In this document: piece by piece, positions 27,110 through 35,951 of the stretch
How positions within the stretch are numbered: the first letter of the stretch is position 1
Layout of the letters: each line of letters opens with the position of its first letter
NCBI GenBank assembly: GCA_965215295.1
Contig: OZ244045.1
Span: 3,286,001-3,350,000 of the forward strand
Length of the DNA: 64,000 nt
Origin: HK1 sp965215295
GTDB taxonomy: Bacteria; Pseudomonadota; Gammaproteobacteria; HK1
Reading direction: 5' to 3'
The notes under the pieces: model-generated
What the model was told of the DNA's origin: nothing
The model's input: the letters and a program-made list of their open reading frames with translations, nothing else
The model's database searches: none
Translations under genes and position numbers: made by a program

Positions 27110-28894
27110 ATGCTACCCAGATTCGTCTGTACAGTTGCCGCCACGGTTTCCGTCGCCCTGCTCTCGGCTCCTTCATTCTCTCAGCAGACCGAAACGTCGA
27201 GCGCGGCGCAAGCGCATGAGGCGCTGTTTCTGGAGAACCGGTTCCCCTCCGCCAATACCTGCGCCCAGTGCCACCCCAAGCAGTATCGCGAATGGTCGGT
27301 CTCTTCCCATGCCTACGCCCAACTCAGCCCGATGATGACGGCGTTCCAGAACGCTCTCAACAAGAAGAACAGCTCCACCGCCGGCGACTTCTGCCTGCGC
27401 TGTCACGCGCCGACCGGCACGGCTCTCGGGGAGCCGACCTCCATGTCCAATCTCGATCGATCACCGGCGGCGCGCGAGGGCGTGACCTGCGTGACGTGCC
27501 ACCGCGTGACGCAGAACTTCGGCAAGATCACCGGGCGCTATCCCATAGAGCAAGGAGACATCTTCGACCCGGTCTATGGCGTCGACGACGGCTCCCGGCT
27601 GAAGGAGGTGCTTTCCCAGCCCGAGAAGTACCGGGTGCAGCCCGAGCGGGGCCAGACCGGACGCGCCATTCACGCCGAGGTCAAGTCTTCGTTTTTCCTG
27701 AAGGTTCCGGCGTTCTGCGGGGGTGTCTGTCACGAGGTGACGGCGCAGACCGGCTTCCGCACGCATGAGATGCTCACCGAATACAAGCGCTCGCCGGCGG
27801 CGCGAAAGGGCATCACCTGCGTGGACTGCCACATGGGGACGGAGCAGGGCGTGCCCTCGCCGTACGAGATGGGGCCGGTCGCCGTGGTCGGCGGTGTGCC
27901 GACCGGAGAGCGCCCGCTGTCCAACCATTTCTTCGCCGGTCCCGACTACTCCATCATCCATCCCGGCATCTTCCCGCACAACGTGGAAGCCTCCAAGCTG
28001 AAGACCCTGCGCGAATGGGCGCAGTTCGATGTCGAGGCCGGCTGGGGCACGGATGAATTCGAGGATTCGATCGACGACGACCATCCCTTCCCCGAGGCCT
28101 GGATCCATGCCGACGACCGGTATGACGCGCGCGAGATTCTGGAGGATCAGTTCGAGCTGCTGGCCTGGGCTTCGGAAAAGCGCCTCGAAGTATTGCGCAA
28201 CGGCTTCGGCCTGTCGGAGATCGACGTCTCGCGCACCCGCGGGGACCTGGCTTTTTCCCTGACGGTGGCGAACACCACCGATGGTCATTACGTTCCGAGC
28301 GGGTTCGACATCGAACGCACGGTGTACCTGCATGTCGTCGTCAAAGACTCGGCCGGGAACATCGTGTACCAGTCCGGGGATCGCGACCCGAACGGAGATT
28401 TGCGCGATGCCCATTCCCGGTACGTGGCCAACGGTTTGCTGCCGCACGACGACGACTTGTTCAACCTGCATTCGAAGACCTACGTCGGGATCGTGCGCGG
28501 CCCCGAGCGGGCGCAGATACTGGCTCCGCCGGTGTCCCGCAACGCGTTGCCGATGGTGCGTCCGGACCCTCGCCCCACCATGCTCTACGGCCGCAACCGC
28601 AACGTCCGAAAGCACCGTACCGGCATCCCGGCCGGACAGTCACGCACCGCCACGTATCGGGTGTCGGCCGGCGTACTGCGTGCCGGGGAGACGTATGACA
28701 TCGAAGCGAGGCTCGTCTTTCAGCCCCTGCCGACCAGCCTGATCTACAAGATCCAGTCGGTCGGCTTCGATTACGGCATGAGCCCCAAGCTGGTTGCGGA
28801 CCGGCTGTCTCGAAATGCCACCGAAATATGGCGGAGGAGCACGACCGTCGGTTATGGCGATACCGTCAAGGTTTCAGCGCTGGGAGCCGAATGA
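27110..28894 (+). CDS. Secreted multiheme cytochrome c554-like protein with a C-terminal beta domain
   Basis: A 594-residue protein with a clear signal peptide (about residues 1-24). The heme region (about 40-260) has CAQCH, CLRCH, CVTCH and CVDCH plus CGGVCH, a rare CX3CH site; the first motif context, CAQCHPKQYREWSVSSHA, is typical of multiheme c554-type cytochromes. Residues 390-590 are beta-rich and heme-free (LTVANTTDGHYVPSGFDIER). ATG 27110 has a strong Shine-Dalgarno AAGGAGG 7 bases upstream. Its stop overlaps the porin gene by four bases (ATGA), so the two are made together, suggesting a periplasmic or surface electron-transfer protein working with an outer-membrane barrel. The function is inferred. 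Confidence 0.85.
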   Translation: MLPRFVCTVAATVSVALLSAPSFSQQTETSSAAQAHEALFLENRFPSANTCAQCHPKQYREWSVSSHAYAQLSPMMTAFQNALNKKNSSTAGDFCLRCHAPTGTALGEPTSMSNLDRSPAAREGVTCVTCHRVTQNFGKITGRYPIEQGDIFDPVYGVDDGSRLKEVLSQPEKYRVQPERGQTGRAIHAEVKSSFFLKVPAFCGGVCHEVTAQTGFRTHEMLTEYKRSPAARKGITCVDCHMGTEQGVPSPYEMGPVAVVGGVPTGERPLSNHFFAGPDYSIIHPGIFPHNVEASKLKTLREWAQFDVEAGWGTDEFEDSIDDDHPFPEAWIHADDRYDAREILEDQFELLAWASEKRLEVLRNGFGLSEIDVSRTRGDLAFSLTVANTTDGHYVPSGFDIERTVYLHVVVKDSAGNIVYQSGDRDPNGDLRDAHSRYVANGLLPHDDDLFNLHSKTYVGIVRGPERAQILAPPVSRNALPMVRPDPRPTMLYGRNRNVRKHRTGIPAGQSRTATYRVSAGVLRAGETYDIEARLVFQPLPTSLIYKIQSVGFDYGMSPKLVADRLSRNATEIWRRSTTVGYGDTVKVSALGAE

Positions 28895-30351
28895 TGAGCC
28901 ACAGAGGATTCCTGTCGTGGGTCGTGTGTTCCGCGTGTCTGGCGGCCTCGCCTCTTGCCGCCGCCGACTCGGAGGTCGACCTGTCCGAAACGCCCATCCC
29001 GTTTCTGAAATCCGAAGATTTGCCCCCACGCGTCGGCGCATTGATCGAGCTGGGGCGCGGGATCAACGAAGTCGGCGAGCTCTCCCCGGGCATTGAAATG
29101 CCGACCGGCGCCGTCTGGCAGCCGGCTCTGTGGGTGTACGGGTCGGCGCGTGTCGCCGGCTTGTCCACTGACGGTGATCGCAGGACCCGTCAGGGTGGCG
29201 ACAGCGCGGAGGTTGCCGGGCGGGTGGATCTCTTCGCCAACCTGCAGCTTACCGGCACGGAGCGTGTCCTCGCTCATTTTCGCCCCCTGGACAAGAGAGG
29301 ACGGTTTGCCCGCAAGGTTCTTTCGCCGGACGCGATGGGAACCGACATCGACGTTGACTTCGACGCTGAATCATTGTTCTTCGAGGGCGATATCGGCGAG
29401 ATGTTTCCGAAACTGGATCCGGAAGACCGCGGAGAGCTGGATATGGGCTTTGCCGTCGGCAGGTTCCCGGTGGAGTTCCAGAACGGCTATCTGATCCGTG
29501 ACGAAATGACCGCCGTGGGGCTCTCGAAGACCAACGTGCAGGTGCCCGGATCTTCCGGCGTGAGGGTGATGGGGGTGTGGGCCTTCGACCACGTCAACGA
29601 GTCGAACGGCGCCCGTGACCCGCGCGACGTCAATCTGTTCGGGCTGTTCATGGAAGGCGATTTCCCTTGGGGCCTGATGGAGTTCGACGTGGCCGGGACC
29701 GTCTCCGAAGAGTTGCGCGGCGATCAGATCAATGTCGGCTTGGGCTGGACCGGACATTCCGCCGGTAACAACTATTCCATTCACGCCAATGTTTCGCAGC
29801 ATTCCGATCAGTTGGTGGATCCGATGAATGGAATCAACGTGCGGCCGAACGGTCAGGTCAAGGACTACGACGGCGCGTTGCTCGTCGCCGGCTATTCCAC
29901 CGAGATCAATGCCAACCACGACCTCCTGTACGCCAATGGATACTGGGCCGCGGGGGATTTCGGTCGCCTGGCCAGCAACGGCACCCCGCCTCTGGGGCCG
30001 GTGGGCCTGTCCTACGCCGGCGTCGGATTGGGCGGGTACAGACCGGCCTTGTGGCCGCGTCCCCTGGATTCCGCCGGCTTCGCGGTGGGCGTGCAGAAGT
30101 TCTTCGCCGACGAGACCGCCAACTGGGCGCTGGAATTCGCCCATCGCCGGGATCTCGAGTCGGACGACGAGTTCGGCGACACCGGCGGCTTCGCCTTGAC
30201 CACGCGTTTCCAGCGCAAATTCGCCAACCGTTTCCTGGTCCAGATCGACGCCTATCAAGCCTGGCTTGAAAGCGACGGCCGCGGACCCCAGGACGCCGAA
30301 AGCGACGACGATTCATCGGCCGTGCGTATCGAGCTGAGAATGAACTTCTAG
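28891..30351 (+). CDS. Outer-membrane beta-barrel porin partner of the multiheme cytochrome
   Basis: About 486 residues with a signal peptide (WVVCSACLAASPLAAA), alternating amphipathic strands throughout and a C-terminal phenylalanine (LRMNF), the usual outer-membrane assembly signal. Tight turns rich in Asp/Gly/Asn fit a porin of roughly 16 or more strands. ATG 28891 overlaps the cytochrome stop (ATGA); the ATG at 28894 is an equally framed alternative. I do not recognise a specific porin family; MtrB-type porin-cytochrome partners are the functional analogy, but sequence similarity to MtrB is not evident by eye. Confidence 0.78.
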   Translation: MMSHRGFLSWVVCSACLAASPLAAADSEVDLSETPIPFLKSEDLPPRVGALIELGRGINEVGELSPGIEMPTGAVWQPALWVYGSARVAGLSTDGDRRTRQGGDSAEVAGRVDLFANLQLTGTERVLAHFRPLDKRGRFARKVLSPDAMGTDIDVDFDAESLFFEGDIGEMFPKLDPEDRGELDMGFAVGRFPVEFQNGYLIRDEMTAVGLSKTNVQVPGSSGVRVMGVWAFDHVNESNGARDPRDVNLFGLFMEGDFPWGLMEFDVAGTVSEELRGDQINVGLGWTGHSAGNNYSIHANVSQHSDQLVDPMNGINVRPNGQVKDYDGALLVAGYSTEINANHDLLYANGYWAAGDFGRLASNGTPPLGPVGLSYAGVGLGGYRPALWPRPLDSAGFAVGVQKFFADETANWALEFAHRRDLESDDEFGDTGGFALTTRFQRKFANRFLVQIDAYQAWLESDGRGPQDAESDDDSSAVRIELRMNF

Positions 30352-30590
30352 CACAGGGAAAGTGTGCTCCCGGATCGTGCGGGACCGCTGCCGGGCAGGC
30401 GCCGGAACCGCCGTCGTCGACCCGTACATTCACCCCCGGACCTTCGACCTCCCTCTCGGAGTGAGCAGTTGCTCCGCGGCTTTCGTCGGCGAATTCCCAG
30501 GGAGCCCCACTCCCCGCCGCCCGCGTTGGATCGGGGGGGCCGATTCGACACCGCGGTCGCCTGCAACGGAGTAGCTGAGCTCGCCGGCCG

Positions 30591-30947
30591 ATGTACGAGG
30601 CGTTTCCAATCTGGGTGCTGGTCGCCGACTACGTGCTCGGCGCAGTGATGTGGACCCTGATCGGCCGGTTCGGCATGGGGCTGTTCCTGCCCGAGGACAG
30701 CAGCTTCTTCTTCATGCGGTTCTTCGTGCGCGTGACGAACCCGCTGCTCAGGCTCTTCGCACCGGTGACGCCGGGGTTCCTCATCCCGCCGCTGGTGCCG
30801 CTGTTCGTCGCGTGGTTCTTCTTCATGATCCGCTTCTACCTGATGCCGTGGCTCCTCGGATACTCGGTGATGGGCATGCTGTCGTTCCCGCTCGAGAGCG
30901 AGATCGCGCACAGCATCGCGCGGGTCATCGGGACCTTCGTGAACTGA
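30591..30947 (+). CDS. Small integral membrane protein
   Basis: 118 residues with three or four hydrophobic helices (IWVLVADYVLGAVMWTLIGRF, FFMRFFVRVTN, IPPLVPLFVAWFFFMIRFYL, WLLGYSVMGML). The FFVRVTNPLLRLFAPVTPGFL segment loosely recalls YggT-type proteins, but I would not assign the family firmly. No signal peptide. It stands alone between the porin gene and HMG-CoA lyase gene. Confidence 0.7.
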   Translation: MYEAFPIWVLVADYVLGAVMWTLIGRFGMGLFLPEDSSFFFMRFFVRVTNPLLRLFAPVTPGFLIPPLVPLFVAWFFFMIRFYLMPWLLGYSVMGMLSFPLESEIAHSIARVIGTFVN

Positions 30948-31141
30948 ACGACGGTCCGGAAGGGGTCCCGGGTCCGCGCGGCGAGCGCAGTCCGGGAGAC
31001 CGGCGTTCGCGGCGCGCACGGGACTGCGTTGCGTCGGGCACGTATGATTCTCTCTCCCTCATTTGGAGTGTGGCGGCTCATGCCGCACCGCAGTGATTTC
31101 CACCGCCGGCGCGTCCCGCGTTTCCACATCGGAGCCGTCCC

Positions 31142-32083
31142 ATGACGAGTCACCCGCCGCATGCAGAGGTCACCGAGGTCGGACCGCGCGACGGCTTCCA
31201 GGCCGAGCAGGGCTTCATTCCCACCGCGCGGAAGATCGAGCTCATCGATCGGCTCATCGATGCCGGCGTGCCGCGCATCGAGGCGACCTCCTTCGTGTCG
31301 CCGCGCGCGGTGCCGCAGCTTGCCGACGCCGAGGAGGTCATGCACGGCGTCGACCGCACCCGTGGAGCGGTGCTTGCCGCACTGGTGCCGAACAAGCGCG
31401 GGGCGTTGCGCGCGGCCGAAGCCGAGGTCGACGAGATGGTCGTCTTCCTCTCGGCGTCGGAGAGCCACAACCGGAAGAACGTGAACCGCGAGATCGAGGA
31501 GTCGCTCGCGGGCTTCGAGGAGGTGGCCAGGGTGGCGGAGGAGGCCGGGACGCCCGTGCACGGTGCGATCTCGACCGCCTTCGGCTGCCCCTTCGAGGGC
31601 GATGTCCCGGCCGTGCGGGTGGCCGAGATCGCGCGCCGCTTCCAGCAGCTCGGATTCGCCGGAGCGAGCCTCGGCGACACCACCGGCATGGCGACGCCGC
31701 CGCTCGTCTCCGCCGCCGTCTCCGCGGTGCGCGCCGCCGCGCCGGGACTCGGCCTCGGGCTGCACTTCCACAATACGCGCGGCATCGGGCTCGCCAATGT
31801 GATGACGGGGCTCGGGCTCGGCGTCGACAGGTACGAGAGCTCGTTCGGCGGCATCGGCGGCTGTCCGTTCGCCCCGAAGGCGACCGGCAACATCTGCACC
31901 GAGGATCTCGTCTACCTGCTCGAGGAGATGGGCATCGGCACCGGCATCGATCTGCGCAAGCTCTCGGACATCGCGTGCGACGTCGAAGCCGCGGTGGGCC
32001 ACGACCTGCCCGGACAGATCATGAAGGCGGGGCTGCGGCTCGATCTCCACTCGATGGACACGGTGCGCGTGGCCGAGGGCTGA
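31142..32083 (+). CDS. mvaB: Hydroxymethylglutaryl-CoA lyase
   Basis: Cleaves HMG-CoA to acetyl-CoA and acetoacetate in leucine breakdown. A DRE-TIM barrel enzyme of 313 residues: VTEVGPRDGFQAEQ at the N-terminus (substrate and metal residues R and D), EATSFVSPRAVPQ, FLSASESHNRKN, HFHNTRG (metal-binding His) and the lyase signature GGIGGCPFAPKATGN with the catalytic cysteine near residue 244. No other leucine-degradation genes lie next to it. The preceding spacer contains a TATGAT at 31043-31048 that may be a -10 element. Confidence 0.95.
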   Translation: MTSHPPHAEVTEVGPRDGFQAEQGFIPTARKIELIDRLIDAGVPRIEATSFVSPRAVPQLADAEEVMHGVDRTRGAVLAALVPNKRGALRAAEAEVDEMVVFLSASESHNRKNVNREIEESLAGFEEVARVAEEAGTPVHGAISTAFGCPFEGDVPAVRVAEIARRFQQLGFAGASLGDTTGMATPPLVSAAVSAVRAAAPGLGLGLHFHNTRGIGLANVMTGLGLGVDRYESSFGGIGGCPFAPKATGNICTEDLVYLLEEMGIGTGIDLRKLSDIACDVEAAVGHDLPGQIMKAGLRLDLHSMDTVRVAEG

Positions 32084-32265
32084 CGGGGCTCATCGAGGCC
32101 GGCCGGGCACCGAGAGCGCGGACTCCCGGGAAAGCGGGGTGGCGCTACGGATGTCCTGCTTCGGCAGAAGCGCGATACCGGTGGTGATGTTCCCGGAAGC
32201 AAGCCGGTGGCTCCCCCCGGCGGTGAGCGGCATGGGCGCGGCTCGGCGGCGCCGTCCCGCCGGGC

Positions 32266-32457
32266 TCAGCGCATCGGCTGTTTCCTGTCCAGGCGCGCAC
32301 GGTCGAGCCGCAGCAGCATTCGCTCCTGCTCAGGGTCGCGCGGTCGACGGCCGGCGGCGCGGCTCGACGGCTCCGAGGCGAGGATCTTCGCCCACCGCTC
32401 GCGCTTGCGCCGTCGCACGTCTCGCTGGAACTCGTCGTAGTCGATCAACTCGGGCAC
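32266..32457 (-). CDS. Small highly charged protein encoded with the nucleotidyltransferase
   Basis: 63 residues if started at GTG 32457 (PELIDYDEFQRDVRRRKRER...), predicted helical and strongly basic, with no recognised family. It overlaps the end of the nucleotidyltransferase gene by 13 bases in a different frame, so the two are translationally linked. Two-gene overlap with a nucleotidyltransferase is the arrangement of several toxin-antitoxin pairs; this is the only hint of function. Confidence 0.55.
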   Translation of the reverse strand: MPELIDYDEFQRDVRRRKRERWAKILASEPSSRAAGRRPRDPEQERMLLRLDRARLDRKQPMR

Positions 32458-33017
32458 GCCTCTCGCTCGATCCTGCTCAGGGCCTCGGCCTCCTCCGGAA
32501 TCCCGCTGGTGCGCTCGCGAACATAACACCAGTCGATCCGGTCCGGGTACAGGAGCGCGAGCCGCCGGGTCCAGCGGCCGTCCTCGTCGCTGCTCCAGTG
32601 GACCCAGGCGCGAAGGCGGTCGATGAGCAGATCTTCGATGCCGATGATCACCACCCGCAGACCATCGATCTCGACCGCGGTTCTCGGCGCGTCCTCTCCC
32701 GGGAGGCCGGCCGGGGCCGGCGCCTCGAAGAGCAGGTCGAGACCGGCGTGAAACCAGTACCGCCCTTCCTTCTCGAATCCGAGCGCGGTGAACGCGGCAT
32801 CCACTTCCGGCGCCGCCGGGAGCGCCAAGTCCATGTCCTTGGTCGCATAGCCCCCGGCGGTGTAGAACTCCAGCGCTCCCCCGCCCACCAGAATGGGCTC
32901 GATGCCGTGCGGCGCGAGCTGCCTGGTCAGGAGTCCGAGCGCGATCAGGCGACGGCGTTGAGGGTTCGGCTCATTGTGCAGGCGATCGAGCACCGCTTCG
33001 AGGTCGCAATTGCCCAT
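32445..33017 (-). CDS. Nucleotidyltransferase-fold protein (DUF6036/AbiEii-like)
   Basis: 190 residues starting at ATG 33017. A nucleotidyltransferase core is visible: ILVGGGALEFYTAGGYATKDMDLAL (GG ... D-x-D) around residues 41-65, with a third acidic strand in AVEIDGLRVVIIGIEDLLIDRLRAW around 115-140. Family members act as adenylyl/nucleotidyl transferases, often in toxin-antitoxin or defence pairs. The ATG is only six bases after a TATACT -10-like box, so the mRNA may be leaderless. The overlapping small gene downstream makes a two-gene unit. Biochemical activity cannot be inferred further. Confidence 0.75.
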   Translation of the reverse strand: MGNCDLEAVLDRLHNEPNPQRRRLIALGLLTRQLAPHGIEPILVGGGALEFYTAGGYATKDMDLALPAAPEVDAAFTALGFEKEGRYWFHAGLDLLFEAPAPAGLPGEDAPRTAVEIDGLRVVIIGIEDLLIDRLRAWVHWSSDEDGRWTRRLALLYPDRIDWCYVRERTSGIPEEAEALSRIEREACPS

Positions 33018-33023
33018 CCCCCG

Positions 33024-33029
33024 AGTATA
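33024..33029 (-). promoter_or_regulatory. TATACT -10 box placing transcription start at or near the nucleotidyltransferase ATG
   Basis: On the minus strand the sequence reads CCTATACTCGGGGGATG. The -10-like hexamer ends six bases before the ATG, the distance expected from -10 to the transcription start. There is no Shine-Dalgarno. A TGCCAC with 15-base spacing is a poor -35. Confidence 0.45.
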
Positions 33030-33234
33030 GGCTACGTGCGTCTCGTGGCAGGTGATGCTGCTCCGCCCGAAGCGCGCGTGGTGGCGTTTCCCGGGCTGGC
33101 GCCGACCGATGGCACGGTGACCGGGCTCGTCATGGAAGATTCGGAGTACTCGGGACCAGCGGTCGAGGGCGCCGTGGGCCATTCGGGACATGACCCGTTC
33201 CCGGCTCGGCGCGGCTCCACGCAAGAGGCGCTCC

Positions 33235-35649
33235 GTGCCTGATCCCGCCCTTCCTTCCCACGCCTCCGTCGTCGTCATCGGCGGGGGCGTCATGGGTTGC
33301 TCGACCCTCTACCACTTGGCCGAGGCCGGGGTCTCCGACGCCGTTCTGCTCGAACGCAACCGGCTGACCTCCGGCACCACGTGGCACTCCGCGGCCCAGG
33401 TGCGCGCCCTGCGCTCGACCCGCAACCTCACCGATCTCATCCGCTACTCCGTCTCGCTCTACGCCAGGCTGGAAGAGGAGACCGGCCAGTCGACCGGATG
33501 GATCAACAAGGGCTCGCTGTCGATCGCCACCAGTGAAGACCGGCTCATCCATATCAGGCGCCAGGAGGCGCTGGCGCATCTGTTCGGCGTCCGCGCCCGG
33601 TCCGTTTCGGTGGAAGAGGCGAAGGAACGCTGGCCGTTGATGAATGCGCGGGACGTGATCGGCGCGGTGTGGTCCCCCGACGACGGCCGGGTCAGTCCGT
33701 CCGATCTGTGCGCCGCCCTGGTGAAGGGGGCCAGATCCCGTGGCGCACGGATCCACGAGGATACGGGCGTCACGGGAATCCTCACCAAGGGGGGGCGGAT
33801 CACGGGGGTCGAGACGCACCGGGGCACGGTGCGCTGCGATGCCGTCGCGCTCTGCACCGGCCTGTGGAGCCGCAGGGTGGCCGCCATGGCCGGCGTCGAG
33901 GCGCCGGTGTGGCCGTGCGAACACTTCTACCTGCTCACCGAGCCCATCGACGGCATCGAGGGCAACGTGCCGTCGTTGTCGGATCACGATGGCCATCTCT
34001 ACATCCGCGATGATTCGGGCGGATTGCTGGTCGGCTGTTTCGAGCCGCTCGGCAAGGCCGTCGCTCCCGACCGGCTCGGCGAGGACTTCGCCTTCCGGTT
34101 GCTCCCCGAAGACTGGGACCACTTCGAGCCGATGATGACGAACGCCCTGCACCGGCTGCCGGCGCTCGAGACGGCCGGGGTGAAGATGCTCCTCAACGGG
34201 CCCGAGAGCTTCACGCCGGACGGCTCCTTCCTGCTGGGGGAGGCGGCGGAGACGCGGGGACTGTTCCTCGGCTGCGGCATGAACTCGGTCGGGGTGGCCA
34301 CCGGCGGCGGGGCGGGCATGGCGCTGGCCCACTGCATCGTCCACGGCCATACGCCGATGGACCTGCACGAGGCGGACCCGAAACGCTTCCCGGCCTGCTT
34401 CAACTCCGCCGCCGCGCTGGCCGAGCGAGTGCCGGAGGTGCTGGGCAAGCACTACGAGATCACCTGGCCGGGGCGCCAGTGGGCGACGAGCCGGGGGCTG
34501 AGGCGGTCGCCGCTCGATGACCGGTGGCGGGCGGAGAGCGCGCACTTCGGCCAAGCGTACGGCTTCGAACGGCCGCTCTACTTCGGCAAGACCGCGGAGC
34601 CCGCGCTCACGTTCGGAAGGCCGGCCTGGTTCGACCGGGTGGGTCTGGAAGTGATGCAGGCGCACGAGGGCGCCGCCGTGTTCGACCAGTCCACCTTCGG
34701 CAAGATCAGGGTCGCCGGCCGCGATGCGGAAGCCTTTCTCGACCGGGTCTGCACCAACGACATGTCGCGGCCTCCGGGCCGCGCCGTCTATACCCTCATG
34801 CTGAACGAGCGCGGCGGTATCGAAGGCGATCTGGTCGCACTGCGACTCGGCGACGGGGAGTACCGGCTGTACGTCGGCACCACGGCGGTCAAGCGCGCTC
34901 TGGCGTGGCTGAGACGGCATCTGGCGGCCGGCGAGGCGGTGACGCTCGCCGACGAGACCGAGGACCATGCCGTTCTCGCCCTGACGGGTCCGAAGGCGGC
35001 GGAGGTTGCCGAGGCGGCCGGCGCCGGAGACCTGAACGCGCTCGGCTATTTCCGGCACGGCGAAGTCCGGGTTGCCGGCGTCACGGTGCGCGGTGTGCGC
35101 CTCTCCTACGTGGGCGAGGCGGGGTGGGAGATCACCTGTCCTTCAGAGCGGGCGGATGCGGTCCATGACGCCCTGCACGAGGCGGGCGCCCGGCCTTCCG
35201 GCCTCCTGGCCCAGACCTCGATGCGGATCGAGAAGCGCTTCCTGGCCCATGGCCACGATCTCGACACCGACACGACGCCGCTCGAAGCCGGGCTCGGTTT
35301 CGCCATCGGCTGGAACAAGGACTTCGTCGGACGGCCGAGAATGCTCCGGCTCCGCGGCCGGCCGCCGAGGCAGCGCATCGTCACCATCGTGTTCGACGAC
35401 CCGCAGGCGGTGCCGCTCGGGAGCGAGCCGGTCCACGTCGGCGGCCGGATCGCGGGACAGACGACGTCGGCCGCCTTCGGCTACCGGATCGGAAGGCCCG
35501 TCGCGGTGGCCATGATCGACACCGGACCTCTTGCCGGCGCGCGCGAGCGGCGCGTCGAAGTCGACATCGCCGGCGCCCGCGCATCCGGCGTCGTGAGGTT
35601 CGAAGCCGCGTTCGATCCCGGGGGCACACGCATGCGCCCTCTTCCCTGA
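33235..35649 (+). CDS. FAD-dependent dimethylglycine/sarcosine dehydrogenase-like protein with GcvT domains
   Basis: Oxidises N-methyl glycine-type substrates, passing the one-carbon unit to tetrahydrofolate in characterised relatives. 804 residues: an FAD-binding DAO domain (VVVIGGGVMGCSTLYHL) at 10-370, FAO_M linker around 375-430, GcvT aminomethyltransferase domain around 440-690 (FDQSTFGKIRVAGRDAEAFL, YVGEAGWEI) and GcvT C-terminal barrel. The FAD-attachment His region reads GTTWHSAAQVRALRS, as in covalent-flavin members. GTG 33235 is chosen because AAGAGG lies 6 bases upstream. It is divergent from the nucleotidyltransferase gene. The exact substrate is not determined. Confidence 0.92.
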   Translation: MPDPALPSHASVVVIGGGVMGCSTLYHLAEAGVSDAVLLERNRLTSGTTWHSAAQVRALRSTRNLTDLIRYSVSLYARLEEETGQSTGWINKGSLSIATSEDRLIHIRRQEALAHLFGVRARSVSVEEAKERWPLMNARDVIGAVWSPDDGRVSPSDLCAALVKGARSRGARIHEDTGVTGILTKGGRITGVETHRGTVRCDAVALCTGLWSRRVAAMAGVEAPVWPCEHFYLLTEPIDGIEGNVPSLSDHDGHLYIRDDSGGLLVGCFEPLGKAVAPDRLGEDFAFRLLPEDWDHFEPMMTNALHRLPALETAGVKMLLNGPESFTPDGSFLLGEAAETRGLFLGCGMNSVGVATGGGAGMALAHCIVHGHTPMDLHEADPKRFPACFNSAAALAERVPEVLGKHYEITWPGRQWATSRGLRRSPLDDRWRAESAHFGQAYGFERPLYFGKTAEPALTFGRPAWFDRVGLEVMQAHEGAAVFDQSTFGKIRVAGRDAEAFLDRVCTNDMSRPPGRAVYTLMLNERGGIEGDLVALRLGDGEYRLYVGTTAVKRALAWLRRHLAAGEAVTLADETEDHAVLALTGPKAAEVAEAAGAGDLNALGYFRHGEVRVAGVTVRGVRLSYVGEAGWEITCPSERADAVHDALHEAGARPSGLLAQTSMRIEKRFLAHGHDLDTDTTPLEAGLGFAIGWNKDFVGRPRMLRLRGRPPRQRIVTIVFDDPQAVPLGSEPVHVGGRIAGQTTSAAFGYRIGRPVAVAMIDTGPLAGARERRVEVDIAGARASGVVRFEAAFDPGGTRMRPLP

Positions 35650-35951
35650 GCCCGGAGAGCGTCCTCCGGTCGGGCGGACGTTCGGCTCGCGTCCGACCCC
35701 CTTCATGCTTCTCCGGAGACTTTGCGTTCCGACTTCCACGACACCGGCCGATTTCCACGACACCGGTCCCCCCGCGGGAAATGAAGCCCGCCGGCCCGGG
35801 TCGAGCGCACCGTTCTCGTCCGGCACTCGCCCCGGGGCCCTACCGGCCGATTTCCACGACACCGGTCCGCCCCGCGGGAAATGAAGCCCGCCGGCCCCGG
35901 GTCGAGCGCGCCGTTCCCGTCCGGCACCCGCCCCGGGGCCCTCCCCGCGCT
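35650..35951. other. 302-bp convergent spacer, largely tandem repeat
   Basis: Between two convergent genes (flavoprotein and Gnd). Two-thirds of it is the 99-bp duplication listed next; no gene or clear intrinsic terminator was seen. Confidence 0.6.
35743..35942. repeat. Two-copy tandem repeat, period 99 bp
   Basis: Units begin ACCGGCCGATTTCCACGACA at 35743 and at 35842 and match almost base for base with a few substitutions and a one-base length difference. A further partial copy (ACTTCCACGACACCGG) precedes unit 1 at about 35731, implying at least two duplication events. Confidence 0.92.
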
